Below are positions 9,169 through 17,160 of a stretch of DNA of 64,000 nt, in pieces. Below the pieces are notes generated by a model. The model had not been told where the DNA came from and made no database searches. It saw only the letters and a list, made by a program, of their open reading frames with translations. The translations under genes and the position numbers were made by a program. Position 1 is the first letter of the stretch, and every line of letters starts with the position of its first letter. The DNA comes from Pseudonocardia alni (GTDB taxonomy: Bacteria; Actinomycetota; Actinomycetes; Mycobacteriales; Pseudonocardiaceae). Where the stretch lies: NCBI RefSeq assembly GCF_002813375.1, contig NZ_PHUJ01000003.1:4898001-4962000 (forward strand), read 5' to 3'.

Positions 9169-9169
9169 G

Positions 9170-10153
9170 TCAGCCCACCCGCACCCTCGGGTCGAGGGCG
9201 ACGACCGCGACGTCGGCGAGCATGGCGCCGACCGCCGTCGTCACCGCGCCGAACGCCGCCGTGGCGACGACGCCGTGGATGTCGTTGGTCGAGATGGTGC
9301 GGATGAAGTAGTCGCCCATGCCCTGCCAGGCGAAGGTCTTCTCGGTGATCACCGCGCCGGTGAACAGCGCCGGGATCGCGAACGCCACCTGGGTGGCGAC
9401 CGGGATCATCGAGCTGCGCAGCCCGTGGCGGCGGATGGCCTGCCTGCGGGTCAGCCCCTTGGCCCGGGCGGTCCGCACGTAGTCGGAGTTGACCACGTCG
9501 AGCAGCATCGAGCGCTGCAGCAGGTGGTAGCCCGCGTAGGAGATGATCAGCAGCGAGATCGTCGGCAGCACCAGGTGCTGGGCCCGGTCGAGGAGCAGCG
9601 GCCAGAACCCGGTGACCCCGGGCGACTCGGACCCCGCGACGTAGAACAGCGTCCCGCCGACACCCTGGTTGATCGCGATGGCGACGAACACGACCGCCAG
9701 CGCCGCGACCGCCGACGGGATGTTCAGGGTGAACACCGAGGTCAGCTGGGCGGCGCGGTCACCGAGCCGGTACTGGCGCTGGGCCGAGTAGACCCCGAGC
9801 GCCACCCCGATCACGATCGACAGCAGCAGCGAGAAGAACACCAGCTGCCCGGACACCACGACGCGGAACGCCACCTGCGCGTTCACCGGGTCGCCGATCG
9901 GGCTGGTGCCCCAGTCCCACCGGGTCACGATCCCGGTGACCCAGATCCACCACCGCTCCAGGACCGGGACGTTCGAGTCCAGGTTGTACTGGCCCAGCGA
10001 ACGGGCGATCTCCGCGTCGGTGCGCGGCGGCCGCAGCTGCAGGTAGTTGACCCGGGGGTCGAGGAACGAGTTCGCGAGGAAGTAGACCAGGTTGGTCGCG
10101 ACGACGATCATCGCGAGCCACCCGGCGCCCCTGCGCAGGAGGTACCGGAGCAC
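9170..10153 (-). CDS. ABC transporter permease, DppB type
   Basis: A 327-residue permease that pairs with the DppC-type protein to form the translocation channel. The first gene of the minus-strand operon. An N-terminal helix (LLRRGAGWLAMIVVATNLVYF) is followed by a periplasmic segment with a diverged LGQYNLD motif. Later helices follow, with the EAA-type coupling loop VRTARAKGLTRRQAIRRHGLR. The GTG start sits opposite a 232-bp divergent intergenic region shared with the DUF456 gene. Confidence 0.94.
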   Translation of the reverse strand: MLRYLLRRGAGWLAMIVVATNLVYFLANSFLDPRVNYLQLRPPRTDAEIARSLGQYNLDSNVPVLERWWIWVTGIVTRWDWGTSPIGDPVNAQVAFRVVVSGQLVFFSLLLSIVIGVALGVYSAQRQYRLGDRAAQLTSVFTLNIPSAVAALAVVFVAIAINQGVGGTLFYVAGSESPGVTGFWPLLLDRAQHLVLPTISLLIISYAGYHLLQRSMLLDVVNSDYVRTARAKGLTRRQAIRRHGLRSSMIPVATQVAFAIPALFTGAVITEKTFAWQGMGDYFIRTISTNDIHGVVATAAFGAVTTAVGAMLADVAVVALDPRVRVG

Positions 10154-10232
10154 GCTGCTCTTCTCTGTTCGTCCGCGGTGCGGTGGTGGTGACCGGCACG
10201 CGCGGGTGGTGGGACGACCGCAGGTGAGCGGG

Positions 10233-10252
10233 TGTCACTGTTTCGGGTGACA
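10233..10252. promoter_or_regulatory. Candidate operator in the divergent ABC/DUF456 gap
   Basis: Inverted repeat TGTCAC-8N-GTGACA, 80 bp upstream of the permease operon start, in a locally AT-richer stretch (10154-10385). No regulator gene is adjacent; assignment to the ABC operon is inference. Confidence 0.3.
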
Positions 10253-10385
10253 TCGAGGCTGGCACGGCAGTACCAGAAATCGGTAGACCCGGCTCACAGC
10301 GTTTACCCATTCGTGATGATGACAGCCGGCCGTCACCGCGGGTTCGTCTGCTCGACGCGTGTGACCTGCTGGCAGGCTGGGCGTC

Positions 10386-10865
10386 ATGACCGCCCTCGCC
10401 GTCGTCGCCGGCCTGATGATGCTCGTCGGCCTGGCCGGGATCGTGCTGCCGGTGCTGCCCGGGCCGCTGCTGATCGTCGGCGGGGTGGCGGTCTGGGCGG
10501 TCCCGCGCGGCGACGCGGTCGGCTGGTGGGTGCTCGGCATCGCGGTGCTCGTCACCGTCGCCGGTCAGGTCGCGAAGTACCTGCTCCCGGGACGCCGGCT
10601 CAAGGCAGCCGGGGTCCCGACCCGCACCCTGTTCGCGGGGCTCGTGCTGGGGGTGGTCGGCTTCTTCGTCGTGCCCGTCGTCGGGCTGTTCCTCGGGTTC
10701 GTGCTCGGGGTGTGGCTGGCCGAGCTGGCCCGGCTGCCCGACGCCGCCACCGCCTGGCGCTCGGCACGCGAGGCGCTCACCGCCGTCGGCTGGAGCATCC
10801 TCATCGAGCTCGCCGCCGGGCTGGTGACGGTCGCGGTGTGGATCGGCGGCCTGGTCGTCGGCTGA
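10386..10865 (+). CDS. DUF456 domain membrane protein
   Basis: A 159-residue integral membrane protein with about four hydrophobic segments. It has the family hallmarks: an N-terminal GLIVLPVLPGP-like turn (here GIVLPVLPGPLLIVGG) and a Gly-rich central FAGLVLGVVGFFVVPVVGLF segment. The molecular function of DUF456 is unknown. Monocistronic as far as can be seen, divergent from the peptide importer and 145 bp upstream of dapB. Confidence 0.85.
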   Translation: MTALAVVAGLMMLVGLAGIVLPVLPGPLLIVGGVAVWAVPRGDAVGWWVLGIAVLVTVAGQVAKYLLPGRRLKAAGVPTRTLFAGLVLGVVGFFVVPVVGLFLGFVLGVWLAELARLPDAATAWRSAREALTAVGWSILIELAAGLVTVAVWIGGLVVG

Positions 10866-10964
10866 GTCCCGGCCGACCGTGCCCCGCGGTCGCGGACCGG
10901 GCAGCGTCCGCACCGGCGTGCGACCGGTCCGGTGCCGCATCCGGGATCACCGCGGGCCGCTGCA

Positions 10965-10970
10965 TAGACT
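10965..10970 (+). promoter_or_regulatory. Candidate dapB -10 element
   Basis: TAGACT hexamer 40 nt upstream of the dapB GTG, fitting the actinobacterial TANNNT -10 consensus. No convincing -35 is visible. Confidence 0.35.
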
Positions 10971-11010
10971 CCCCGGCGGTCCACGACGTCGAGGTGCGCG
11001 AGGTGTACGG

Positions 11011-11760
11011 GTGAGCGGGACGATCAAGGTGGCGGTCCTCGGGGCGAAGGGCCGGATGGGCTCCGAGGTGTGCCGGGCGGTCGAGGCCGCCGGGGACACC
11101 GAGCTGGTCGCCGCACTGGACGCGGGCGACGACCTGTCCGCCCTCGACGGCGCCGACGTCGCCGTGGACTTCACCCACCCCGGCGCCGCGATCACCAACA
11201 TCCGCGAGTGCCTGGCGCGCGGGGTCGCGCCCGTCGTCGGGACCAGCGGCTTCGACGCCGCCAGGTTCGACGAGGTCCGCGCGATCCTCGACGAGCGCGG
11301 CTCCGGCAGCGTGCTCGTCGCCCCGAACTTCGGGGTCGGCGCCGTGCTGATGATGCACTTCGCGGCGCAGGCCGCCCGCTTCTTCGACTCCGCCGAGGTC
11401 GTCGAGCTGCACCACGCCGGCAAGGTCGACGCGCCGTCCGGTACCGCCGCGCGGACCGCGTCGGTGATCGGCGCGGCACGACGCGAGGCCGGGCTCGGCG
11501 AGGTCCCCGACGCCACCACCGACGACCCGCACGGCGCCCGCGGCGCGGTCGTCGAGGGCGTCCACGTGCACGCGGTCCGGATGCCCGGGCTGATCGCGCA
11601 CCAGGAGGTCATCCTCGGCACCGACGGCGAGGTCCTCACGCTGCGCCACGACTCGATGAACCGGACCAGCTTCATGCCGGGCGTGCTGCTCGCGGTGCGC
11701 GCCGTGCGCGACCGCCCGGGCCTGACGATCGGCCTGGAGCCGCTGCTCGGGCTCGGCTGA
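11011..11760 (+). CDS. dapB: 4-hydroxy-tetrahydrodipicolinate reductase
   Basis: A 249-residue NAD(P)H-dependent reductase converting hydroxy-tetrahydrodipicolinate to tetrahydrodipicolinate in the lysine/diaminopimelate pathway, which feeds peptidoglycan. The Rossmann motif GAKGRMG is at the N-terminus. The conserved catalytic and substrate-binding segment is ELHHAGKVDAPSGTA. GTG at 11011 is chosen because VSGTIKVAVLGAKGRMG starts exactly at the first beta strand. The pathway partner dapA lies 10 kb away at 21044. Confidence 0.97.
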   Translation: MSGTIKVAVLGAKGRMGSEVCRAVEAAGDTELVAALDAGDDLSALDGADVAVDFTHPGAAITNIRECLARGVAPVVGTSGFDAARFDEVRAILDERGSGSVLVAPNFGVGAVLMMHFAAQAARFFDSAEVVELHHAGKVDAPSGTAARTASVIGAARREAGLGEVPDATTDDPHGARGAVVEGVHVHAVRMPGLIAHQEVILGTDGEVLTLRHDSMNRTSFMPGVLLAVRAVRDRPGLTIGLEPLLGLG

Positions 11761-11771
11761 GCCCTCAGCCG
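11754..11771. terminator. Bidirectional hairpin at convergent stops
   Basis: Perfect 8-2-8 inverted repeat (CGGCTGAG-CC-CTCAGCCG). The TGA of dapB lies in the left arm and the TGA of the convergent acetyltransferase in the right arm. Confidence 0.6.
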
Positions 11772-12295
11772 ACCAGGTGCAGGTCCAGCGTCCCGGCGTG
11801 GCGGACCTCGCGCAGCGTCGACGAGCCGGTGTCCAGCGTGCGCACCGCGCCGTCGGGCGCCCAGCCCGCGCGGCTGTAGAAGTTCCGTGAGGCGGTGTCG
11901 GCCTCGGCCACCCAGGTGCGCCCCGAGTCCGAGCCGGACTCCCGCAGCGCGGCCGCGGCGGCGGCGAGCAGCCGACCGCCGTGCCCGCGCCTGCCCCAGC
12001 GCGGCTCCACGAGCAGGGTGCTGACCTCGGCGATCGCCATGCCGTCGGCCCCGGCGTAGCGGGCGGCGGCGGCGAACCCGACGGTCTCGTCCCCCTCGAC
12101 GGCGACGAACAGGTGGAAGCCGTCCCCGGCGTGCACGGCGTCGCTCCAGTGCGAGCGCGCGGCGTCGGAGGTGAGCCCGGTGAACGCCTCCTCGGGCAGC
12201 AGCCCGGCGTAGGCGGTGCGCCAGGTGCGGTCCTGGATCGCCATGATCGCGCCGACGTCGTCGTCGGTGGCGGGGCGGACGGTCGCGGTGGCCAT
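11765..12295 (-). CDS. GNAT family N-acetyltransferase
   Basis: A 176-residue single-domain acetyltransferase. The N-terminal strand is TATVRPATDDDVGAIMAIQ. The acetyl-CoA pyrophosphate loop is RWGRRGHGGRLLAAA (R-x-x-G-x-G/A type). The C-terminal half has the typical NFYSRAGW motif. The acceptor substrate cannot be predicted. Convergent with dapB. The start is the ATG at 12295, within the divergent region shared with the dioxygenase gene. Confidence 0.9.
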   Translation of the reverse strand: MATATVRPATDDDVGAIMAIQDRTWRTAYAGLLPEEAFTGLTSDAARSHWSDAVHAGDGFHLFVAVEGDETVGFAAAARYAGADGMAIAEVSTLLVEPRWGRRGHGGRLLAAAAAALRESGSDSGRTWVAEADTASRNFYSRAGWAPDGAVRTLDTGSSTLREVRHAGTLDLHLVG

Positions 12296-12391
12296 GGGAC
12301 ATGCCTACCGTGCGCCCCGGTCGCCGGCGTCACCGCCCGGGTGCACAGGCGGCGCACAGGTCGTTCCGATCCGCGTCCCATGCCCGGTTCC

Positions 12392-12397
12392 TACCGT
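12392..12397 (+). promoter_or_regulatory. Candidate -10 of the dioxygenase gene
   Basis: TACCGT hexamer placed so that transcription would begin near 12404, at the first copy of a three-unit tandem repeat in the leader. Confidence 0.4.
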
Positions 12398-12404
12398 CGT
12401 CGTC

Positions 12405-12445
12405 GGTTCCGTACGACAGGTTCCGCACGACAGTTCCGCACGACG
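12405..12445 (+). repeat. Three 14-bp tandem repeats in the dioxygenase leader
   Basis: Units GGTTCCGTACGACA, GGTTCCGCACGACA and GTTCCGCACGACGA follow head to tail, ending 8 nt before the GGAGGA ribosome binding site. They lie between the likely -10 and the start codon, so they would be in the 5' UTR. Confidence 0.75.
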
Positions 12446-12464
12446 ACGCACCGGAGGACCCGCC

Positions 12465-13358
12465 ATGCCCCGCTACCAGGGCCGTGATCTGCCCCGCCCC
12501 GACGACGAGGTCGTCGACCAGGGCCTCGGGTTCGACCTCGGCACCCTGCTGAGCAGGCGCCGCATGCTGGCAGTGCTCGGCGTCGGCGCCGTCACCGCCG
12601 GGCTCGCGGCCTGTGGTACCGCGGCCCCGTCGGCGACGACCGCGACCACGACCGGCGAGATCCCGGACGAGACGGCCGGCCCGTACCCCGGTGACGGCAC
12701 CAACGGTGCGAACGTGCTGACCGAGTCCGGGGTGGTCCGCAGCGACATCCGGTCGAGCTTCGGCACCGGCTCGGCCACCGCGGCCGGGGTGCCGATGACC
12801 CTCGAGCTGACGATCACCGACATGGCCGCCGCGGGCATGGCGGGTGCCGCGGTCTACGTCTGGCACTGCGATCGCGACGGCCGGTACTCCCTGTACTCCG
12901 AGGGGCTGGAGGACGAGAACTACCTGCGAGGGGTCCAGGTCGCCGGCAGCGACGGGAAGGTGCGCTTCACCAGCATCTTCCCGGCCTGCTACAAGGGGCG
13001 CTGGCCGCACATCCACTTCGAGGTCTACCCCTCCGAGGCCGACATCACCGACGCCGCCGACGCGGTCGCCACCTCGCAGGTCGCCCTGCCGCAGGCCGAC
13101 TGCGACACCGTCTACGCCACCACGGGATACGAGCAGTCGGTGTCCAACCTGGCCGAGCTGAGCCTGGCGTCCGACAACGTCTTCGGCGACGACGGCGGCG
13201 CCCTCCAGCTCGCGACCGTCACCGGCGATCCGGCCACGGGCTACACGGTCGCACTGACCGCCGCCGTCGACCTGTCCACCGAGCCGACCGCGGGTGCCGC
13301 CCCGGGCGGGGGCGGGCCGGGCGCCGGCGGCCCCGGCGGCCCACCGCCCGGCAGCTGA
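12465..13358 (+). CDS. Exported intradiol ring-cleavage dioxygenase-like protein
   Basis: A 297-residue protein related to protocatechuate 3,4-dioxygenase/catechol 1,2-dioxygenase, which open aromatic rings between two hydroxyls using non-haem Fe(III). The N-terminus carries a twin-arginine-like motif (SRRRMLAVLG, residues 30-39) leading to LAAC with Cys50, so it is probably Tat-exported and lipid-anchored. The catalytic fold is seen in AAVYVWHCDRDGRYS, the FPACYKGRWPHIHFEVY segment with the two His ligands, and Tyr candidates in GPYPGDG and ACYKG. A Gly/Pro-rich tail of about 25 residues ends the protein. GGAGGA precedes the ATG. Substrate unknown; related exported enzymes are often annotated only as dioxygenase-like. 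Confidence 0.9.
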   Translation: MPRYQGRDLPRPDDEVVDQGLGFDLGTLLSRRRMLAVLGVGAVTAGLAACGTAAPSATTATTTGEIPDETAGPYPGDGTNGANVLTESGVVRSDIRSSFGTGSATAAGVPMTLELTITDMAAAGMAGAAVYVWHCDRDGRYSLYSEGLEDENYLRGVQVAGSDGKVRFTSIFPACYKGRWPHIHFEVYPSEADITDAADAVATSQVALPQADCDTVYATTGYEQSVSNLAELSLASDNVFGDDGGALQLATVTGDPATGYTVALTAAVDLSTEPTAGAAPGGGGPGAGGPGGPPPGS

Positions 13359-13475
13359 CCGGCCGGATGTCACCCGGCGCGGTGCCGCGGGTCCGGTGCC
13401 GCCCGTGTGGTGCGGCCCGGCCGCCGGTCCGGGCGGTACCGGATCCTGTCGGTGCCCCGTGGCAGCATCCCGGCC

Positions 13476-14723
13476 GTGCGCACGATCTCAGCCGATGTCG
13501 CCCGTCGGACGTTCCTCGCGGCCCAGGGCTTCACCGACCCACGGCCGTCCGGGCCGGTCACCCGGCGCCATCTCGGACGGGTGCTGGACCGGGTGAAGCT
13601 GCTGCAGCTCGACTCGGTCAACATCGCGGTGCGCGCGCACTACATGCCGCTGTTCAGCAGGCTCGGTGCCTACCCGACCGCCCTCCTCGACGACGCGGCG
13701 TGGTCGCCGGGCGCCCGGCGACCGCGCCTGCTGGCGGAGACCTGGGCGCACGAGGCGAGTCTGGTCCCGGTCCAGGACATGCCGCTGCTCTCGCACGAGG
13801 CGTTGCCGCGGCGCTGGTGGAAGCACTACGGCCCGCTGCTGGAGAAGCACCCGGCCCTGGCCGGGGACATCCTCGACGTCGTCGCGGAGTCCGGGCCGCT
13901 GGGTGCCGGTGCGATCGAGAAGGCGCTCGCCCCGCACGGACGGGCCGGTGAGGTGCGCCCGCGCCCGCCCGGCGCGACCTGGTGGGAACGCTCGGAGGTC
14001 AAGCGGGTCTGCGAGTACCTGTTCGCGACGGGGGAGCTGTCGGTCGGCACCCGTGTCCACTTCGAACGCCACTACGACCTGCCCTCGCGTGTGCTGCCCC
14101 CGGAGGTCCTCGCGCAGCCCGTACCGGACCCGGCGGACGCCGCGCGCGAGCTCGTGGCCAGGTCCGCGTCCGCGCTGGGCATCGGTACCGAGACCGACCT
14201 GCGCGACTACTACCGGCTCGGCCCGGAGCGCACCCGCACCGCGATCGCCGAGCTGGTCGACGCGGGTGCCCTGGAGCCGGTGAGCGTGCGCGGCTGGGAC
14301 CGGCCCGCCTACCGGGACCCGGCGGCCCGGGTGCCGCGCGCGGTGACCGGGCGGGCGCTGCTGTGCCCGTTCGACCCGCTGGTGTGGGAGCGGGACCGGA
14401 CCGAGCGGATCTTCGGGTTCCGCTACCGCATCGAGATCTACGTGCCGGAGCCGAAGCGGGAGTACGGCTACTACGTCTTCCCGTTCCTGCTCGACGGCGA
14501 GCTCGTCGGACGGGTCGACCTCAAGGCCGACCGGGCGGCCGGGGTGCTGCGGGTGCCCGGCGCGTTCGCCGAGCCCGGGGCGAGCGCCCCGCGCCCGCGG
14601 ATCGCGGCCGAGCTGGCCGGGGAGCTCGCGACGATGGCGGGCTGGATCGGGCTCGACGGCGTCGCGGTGGGGGAGCGGGGGGACCTGGCCGCCGAGCTCC
14701 GTGCCGAGGTCGCCGCCCGGTGA
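13476..14723 (+). CDS. YcaQ-like winged-helix DNA glycosylase (HTH_42)
   Basis: A 415-residue protein of the AlkZ/YcaQ family, winged-helix glycosylases that remove bulky or crosslinked alkylated bases. The catalytic Q-x-D motif typical of the YcaQ branch is visible as LLQLDSVN (Gln44, Asp46), followed by AVRAHYMPLFSRLG. Other family segments are WAHEASLVP, the WERDRTERIFGF segment and KREYGYYVFPFLLDGELVGRVDLK. GTG at 13476 is chosen because VRTISADVARR begins the first helix. Convergent with the F420-type oxidoreductase. Function is inferred from the family: interstrand-crosslink repair. Confidence 0.92.
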   Translation: MRTISADVARRTFLAAQGFTDPRPSGPVTRRHLGRVLDRVKLLQLDSVNIAVRAHYMPLFSRLGAYPTALLDDAAWSPGARRPRLLAETWAHEASLVPVQDMPLLSHEALPRRWWKHYGPLLEKHPALAGDILDVVAESGPLGAGAIEKALAPHGRAGEVRPRPPGATWWERSEVKRVCEYLFATGELSVGTRVHFERHYDLPSRVLPPEVLAQPVPDPADAARELVARSASALGIGTETDLRDYYRLGPERTRTAIAELVDAGALEPVSVRGWDRPAYRDPAARVPRAVTGRALLCPFDPLVWERDRTERIFGFRYRIEIYVPEPKREYGYYVFPFLLDGELVGRVDLKADRAAGVLRVPGAFAEPGASAPRPRIAAELAGELATMAGWIGLDGVAVGERGDLAAELRAEVAAR

Positions 14724-14727
14724 GGGG

Positions 14728-15171
14728 TCAGGCGGGATCGAGGCGGAACACGGCGATCGCGTCCAGGTACTCGGCGACCTGCTCCTCGGTGGCGTCGGCC
14801 GGCACCGGGAACGCCGACAGCGCCCACGGCACGTCGAGTGCCCGCAGGTAGCCGACGACGACGGCCGCGGCCTCGGCGCGCCCGGGCTCGACCGCGCGGT
14901 GCGGCTCGTCGCCCGTGACTGAGCGGATCGCGCACTCCGGCGTCGCCCGCAGGTTGCGCACCCAGTCCCGCCCACCGGTGGGGGAGACCAGGTAGCCGGC
15001 GCCACCGTGCCCGACGACACCGATCGGGGTGTCGCGCGGCTCCCCGCTGCGCCGCCCGCGGGTACGCAGCACGCGCAGGGCGTAACCACCGTCGGGGACG
15101 GGGGTGGTGGGCATCTGCAGCACCCGGGCGGTCATGGAGGCGTTCGTCGCGGCGATCTCGGTGCGGTCCAC
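14728..15171 (-). CDS. Nitroreductase/deazaflavin (F420)-dependent oxidoreductase family
   Basis: A 147-residue split-barrel protein of the Ddn/F420H2-dependent reductase family. Typical motifs are LRTRGRRSGEPRDTPIGVV and the GGAGYLVSPTGGRDWVRNLRATPECAI segment, where the WxxNLxAxP pattern contacts the deazaflavin. It probably reduces an unknown quinone or aromatic with F420H2. A TAGGCT -10 hexamer sits 7 nt upstream of the GTG, implying a leaderless mRNA. Monocistronic. Confidence 0.88.
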   Translation of the reverse strand: MDRTEIAATNASMTARVLQMPTTPVPDGGYALRVLRTRGRRSGEPRDTPIGVVGHGGAGYLVSPTGGRDWVRNLRATPECAIRSVTGDEPHRAVEPGRAEAAAVVVGYLRALDVPWALSAFPVPADATEEQVAEYLDAIAVFRLDPA

Positions 15172-15178
15172 GCCGCCG

Positions 15179-15184
15179 AGCCTA
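15179..15184 (-). promoter_or_regulatory. Leaderless -10 (F420-type oxidoreductase)
   Basis: TAGGCT on the minus strand, 7 nt before the GTG at 15171. Confidence 0.5.
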
Positions 15185-15237
15185 CGCCGGTACCTCGCTC
15201 GCCGATCATCTCGATGAGCGAGGCACCGGTCGCAGGG

Positions 15238-16440
15238 TCAGACCGCGACGGCCGACGCCCGGGTCACGAGGACGTCGCCGCTGCCGGTGCGTCCGGACAG
15301 CCGCACCGCGGGCGCCGTGGACGGGGTGTCGTGGCGGACGTCGAGCTCGGATCGGGCGCGGCCCGACCCGGTCGACAGGTCCAGCTCGGCGGCCACACCG
15401 GAGTGCACCCCGACCCGGACCGACCCCGACCCGGTGCCGAGCCGGACGTCACCGGAGACCGCGTCGGCGACGACGACGTCCCCCGACCCCGAGCGCACCT
15501 CGAGGTCCGCGGTGAGCTCGCCGACGCGGACGTCGCCGCTGCCGGTCCGGATGCGCGACGCGCCGCCGAGCGACCCGGCCTCGACGCCGCCGGAGCCGGC
15601 ACGCAGATGCGCCCGGCCCGAGCACGTGCCGAGGTCGATCGACCCCGACCCGGTGGTGACGTCGGCGTCGCCGTGCACCTGGGCCACCCGGGCCGCGCCG
15701 GACCCGGTCCGCACCGCGGCCCAGGACGCCCGGCCGGTCAGCTCGACCGAGGCCGCGCCGGTCCGTACCGCGGGCCGCGACCCGGCGGGCGCGGAGACGG
15801 TCACCACGAGCGGCACCGCGCCCAGGGCCGGGTCGTCCGGGCCGCGGACCACCAGGCGTCGCGACGAGACCGACCACTCGATGGTGACGGCGTCGACGGC
15901 GTCCGCCGACGGGTCGCCGGTGGCCTCCCAGGGGGCGCCGACGATCGGGTCGAACCCGCGGCCGGACCAGCCCGCCCCGGCCCGGGGCACGCCGGAGCCG
16001 CCGGTCATCGAGCTGCCGATCCAGTCGAGCAGCCCGCCGAGGCCGCCGGACCACGGCGCGGTGCTGCGGTCGGCGGTGACCTCCGCGCGGACCTCGTCGG
16101 CCCCGTCGACCAGGTCGATCCGGACCCGGCCGGCGCCGGTCGTCACCTCGATCTCGGCGGCGCCGGCGCAGTCGAAACGCTCGCTGCGGGAGGGGGTGTC
16201 GGCGGGGCCGGTGCCGCCCGTGGAACCGTGGTCGCCGCCGGAGCCGGCGCCGCCGGTGCCCGCGCTGTCGGTGTCGCCGGTCGGCGCGTGACCGGTGCCG
16301 CCGCCGTCGGCGCAGCCCTCCCCGGTGGGGCCGCCGTCCTTCCCGCCGGGGCCGCTGTCGGAGCCGGTGTGGGCGTCGCCGCCGTGCGTGGCGTCACCGC
16401 TGCCGTCGTCCGGCCCGGGGCCCGTCCGCTCGTCGCTCAT
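15238..16440 (-). CDS. DUF4097 beta-strand repeat protein
   Basis: A 400-residue protein with two parts. Residues 1-85 are low-complexity Gly/Asp/Thr/Ser. The rest is a DUF4097 (putative adhesin) domain of regularly spaced beta-strand turns, visible as a GSG or TGSGD motif recurring about every 19-21 residues (for example RTGSGDVRVGELTAD, then RSGSGDVVVADAVSG, then GTGSGSVRVGVHSG). No signal peptide is apparent. The start overlaps the stop of the upstream RHH protein as ATGA, so the two are coupled. Role unknown; the pairing with a DNA-binding partner suggests a sensing or cell-surface stress function (inference). Confidence 0.85.
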   Translation of the reverse strand: MSDERTGPGPDDGSGDATHGGDAHTGSDSGPGGKDGGPTGEGCADGGGTGHAPTGDTDSAGTGGAGSGGDHGSTGGTGPADTPSRSERFDCAGAAEIEVTTGAGRVRIDLVDGADEVRAEVTADRSTAPWSGGLGGLLDWIGSSMTGGSGVPRAGAGWSGRGFDPIVGAPWEATGDPSADAVDAVTIEWSVSSRRLVVRGPDDPALGAVPLVVTVSAPAGSRPAVRTGAASVELTGRASWAAVRTGSGAARVAQVHGDADVTTGSGSIDLGTCSGRAHLRAGSGGVEAGSLGGASRIRTGSGDVRVGELTADLEVRSGSGDVVVADAVSGDVRLGTGSGSVRVGVHSGVAAELDLSTGSGRARSELDVRHDTPSTAPAVRLSGRTGSGDVLVTRASAVAV

Positions 16441-17009
16441 CCCTGCACCCATCCCCTCAGGTTGCGCCCGTCGCGGTGCGGACGGCCGGCGCGTCCCTCC
16501 GCGCCGGCCAGTGCCCCCTGCACCGCCTGGGACACCCAGGTGTTGAGCGAGACGCCCTGGGACTGGGCGGCACGCTCGGCCTGGGCCTTGATCTGCTCGA
16601 CGATGCGCAGGGTGACCCGGCTGATGTCTCCGGCGTCACCGGAGAACGGCGAGCCACCGGAGGCCGGGCCACCGGAGCCGCCGCCGCCGAACGGGAAGCC
16701 GCCGAACGGCGAGGTCCCCTCGCTCGCCGGGGCCGGGTCCGGGGTGGCGGAGTGTCCCGGCTCCGGGTCGCCCCCGGACACCGACACGCGCACCTCCCGG
16801 CCGTGCAGGCGGACCTCGACCGAGCGGTCGCCGAGCGCGGCGGTCGCCTCCGAGGCCAGGTCGGACAGGGCGTTCATGATCGCGAGCCGAGCGGCGGGCT
16901 CGATCGCGGAGCCGAGCAGGGCCGCCGTGCGGCGGGTCTGCTCGTCGCCCGCGGCCGCCGCGGCGGCGAGGTCGTCGCGCAGCTGCGCGACATACGGCGT
17001 GAGGTCCAT
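16437..17009 (-). CDS. HicB/Arc-like ribbon-helix-helix protein
   Basis: A 190-residue protein. An N-terminal helical region (about 1-75) has the SDLASEATAALGDRSVEVRL segment, then a Gly/Pro/Ser-rich linker with FGGFPFGGGGSGG. A C-terminal ribbon-helix-helix-like segment (about 138-175: RVTLRIVEQIKAQAERAA, then SLNTWVSQAVQGAL) is of the kind found in HicB antitoxins and Arc/MetJ repressors. No HicA-like toxin is next to it; instead it is translationally coupled to the DUF4097 gene. Probably an autoregulatory DNA-binding protein. Confidence 0.75.
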   Translation of the reverse strand: MDLTPYVAQLRDDLAAAAAAGDEQTRRTAALLGSAIEPAARLAIMNALSDLASEATAALGDRSVEVRLHGREVRVSVSGGDPEPGHSATPDPAPASEGTSPFGGFPFGGGGSGGPASGGSPFSGDAGDISRVTLRIVEQIKAQAERAAQSQGVSLNTWVSQAVQGALAGAEGRAGRPHRDGRNLRGWVQG

Positions 17010-17019
17010 GACACCACTA

Positions 17020-17044
17020 TGGCGTCACGCCTGACATCACGCCA
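17020..17044. promoter_or_regulatory. Candidate RHH operator
   Basis: Interrupted inverted repeat TGGCGT-13N-ACGCCA, with a nearby third copy (GTGGCGTCGG, 17052-17061), 11 nt upstream of the RHH gene start. The position fits autoregulation. Confidence 0.35.
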
Positions 17045-17148
17045 CTCGTTCGTGGCGTCGGTGGCGACGTCGCAGCGCACCGGGGGTGCCGCGGCCGCCA
17101 CCGTCGGTGCGGGCGCGGGGCCCGGCGGGTGCCGGAGACGCCGGTCGT

Positions 17149-17154
17149 TACCCT
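17149..17154 (+). promoter_or_regulatory. Leaderless -10 (thyX)
   Basis: TACCCT, 6 nt before the thyX ATG. Confidence 0.55.
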
Positions 17155-17160
17155 CGCGGC

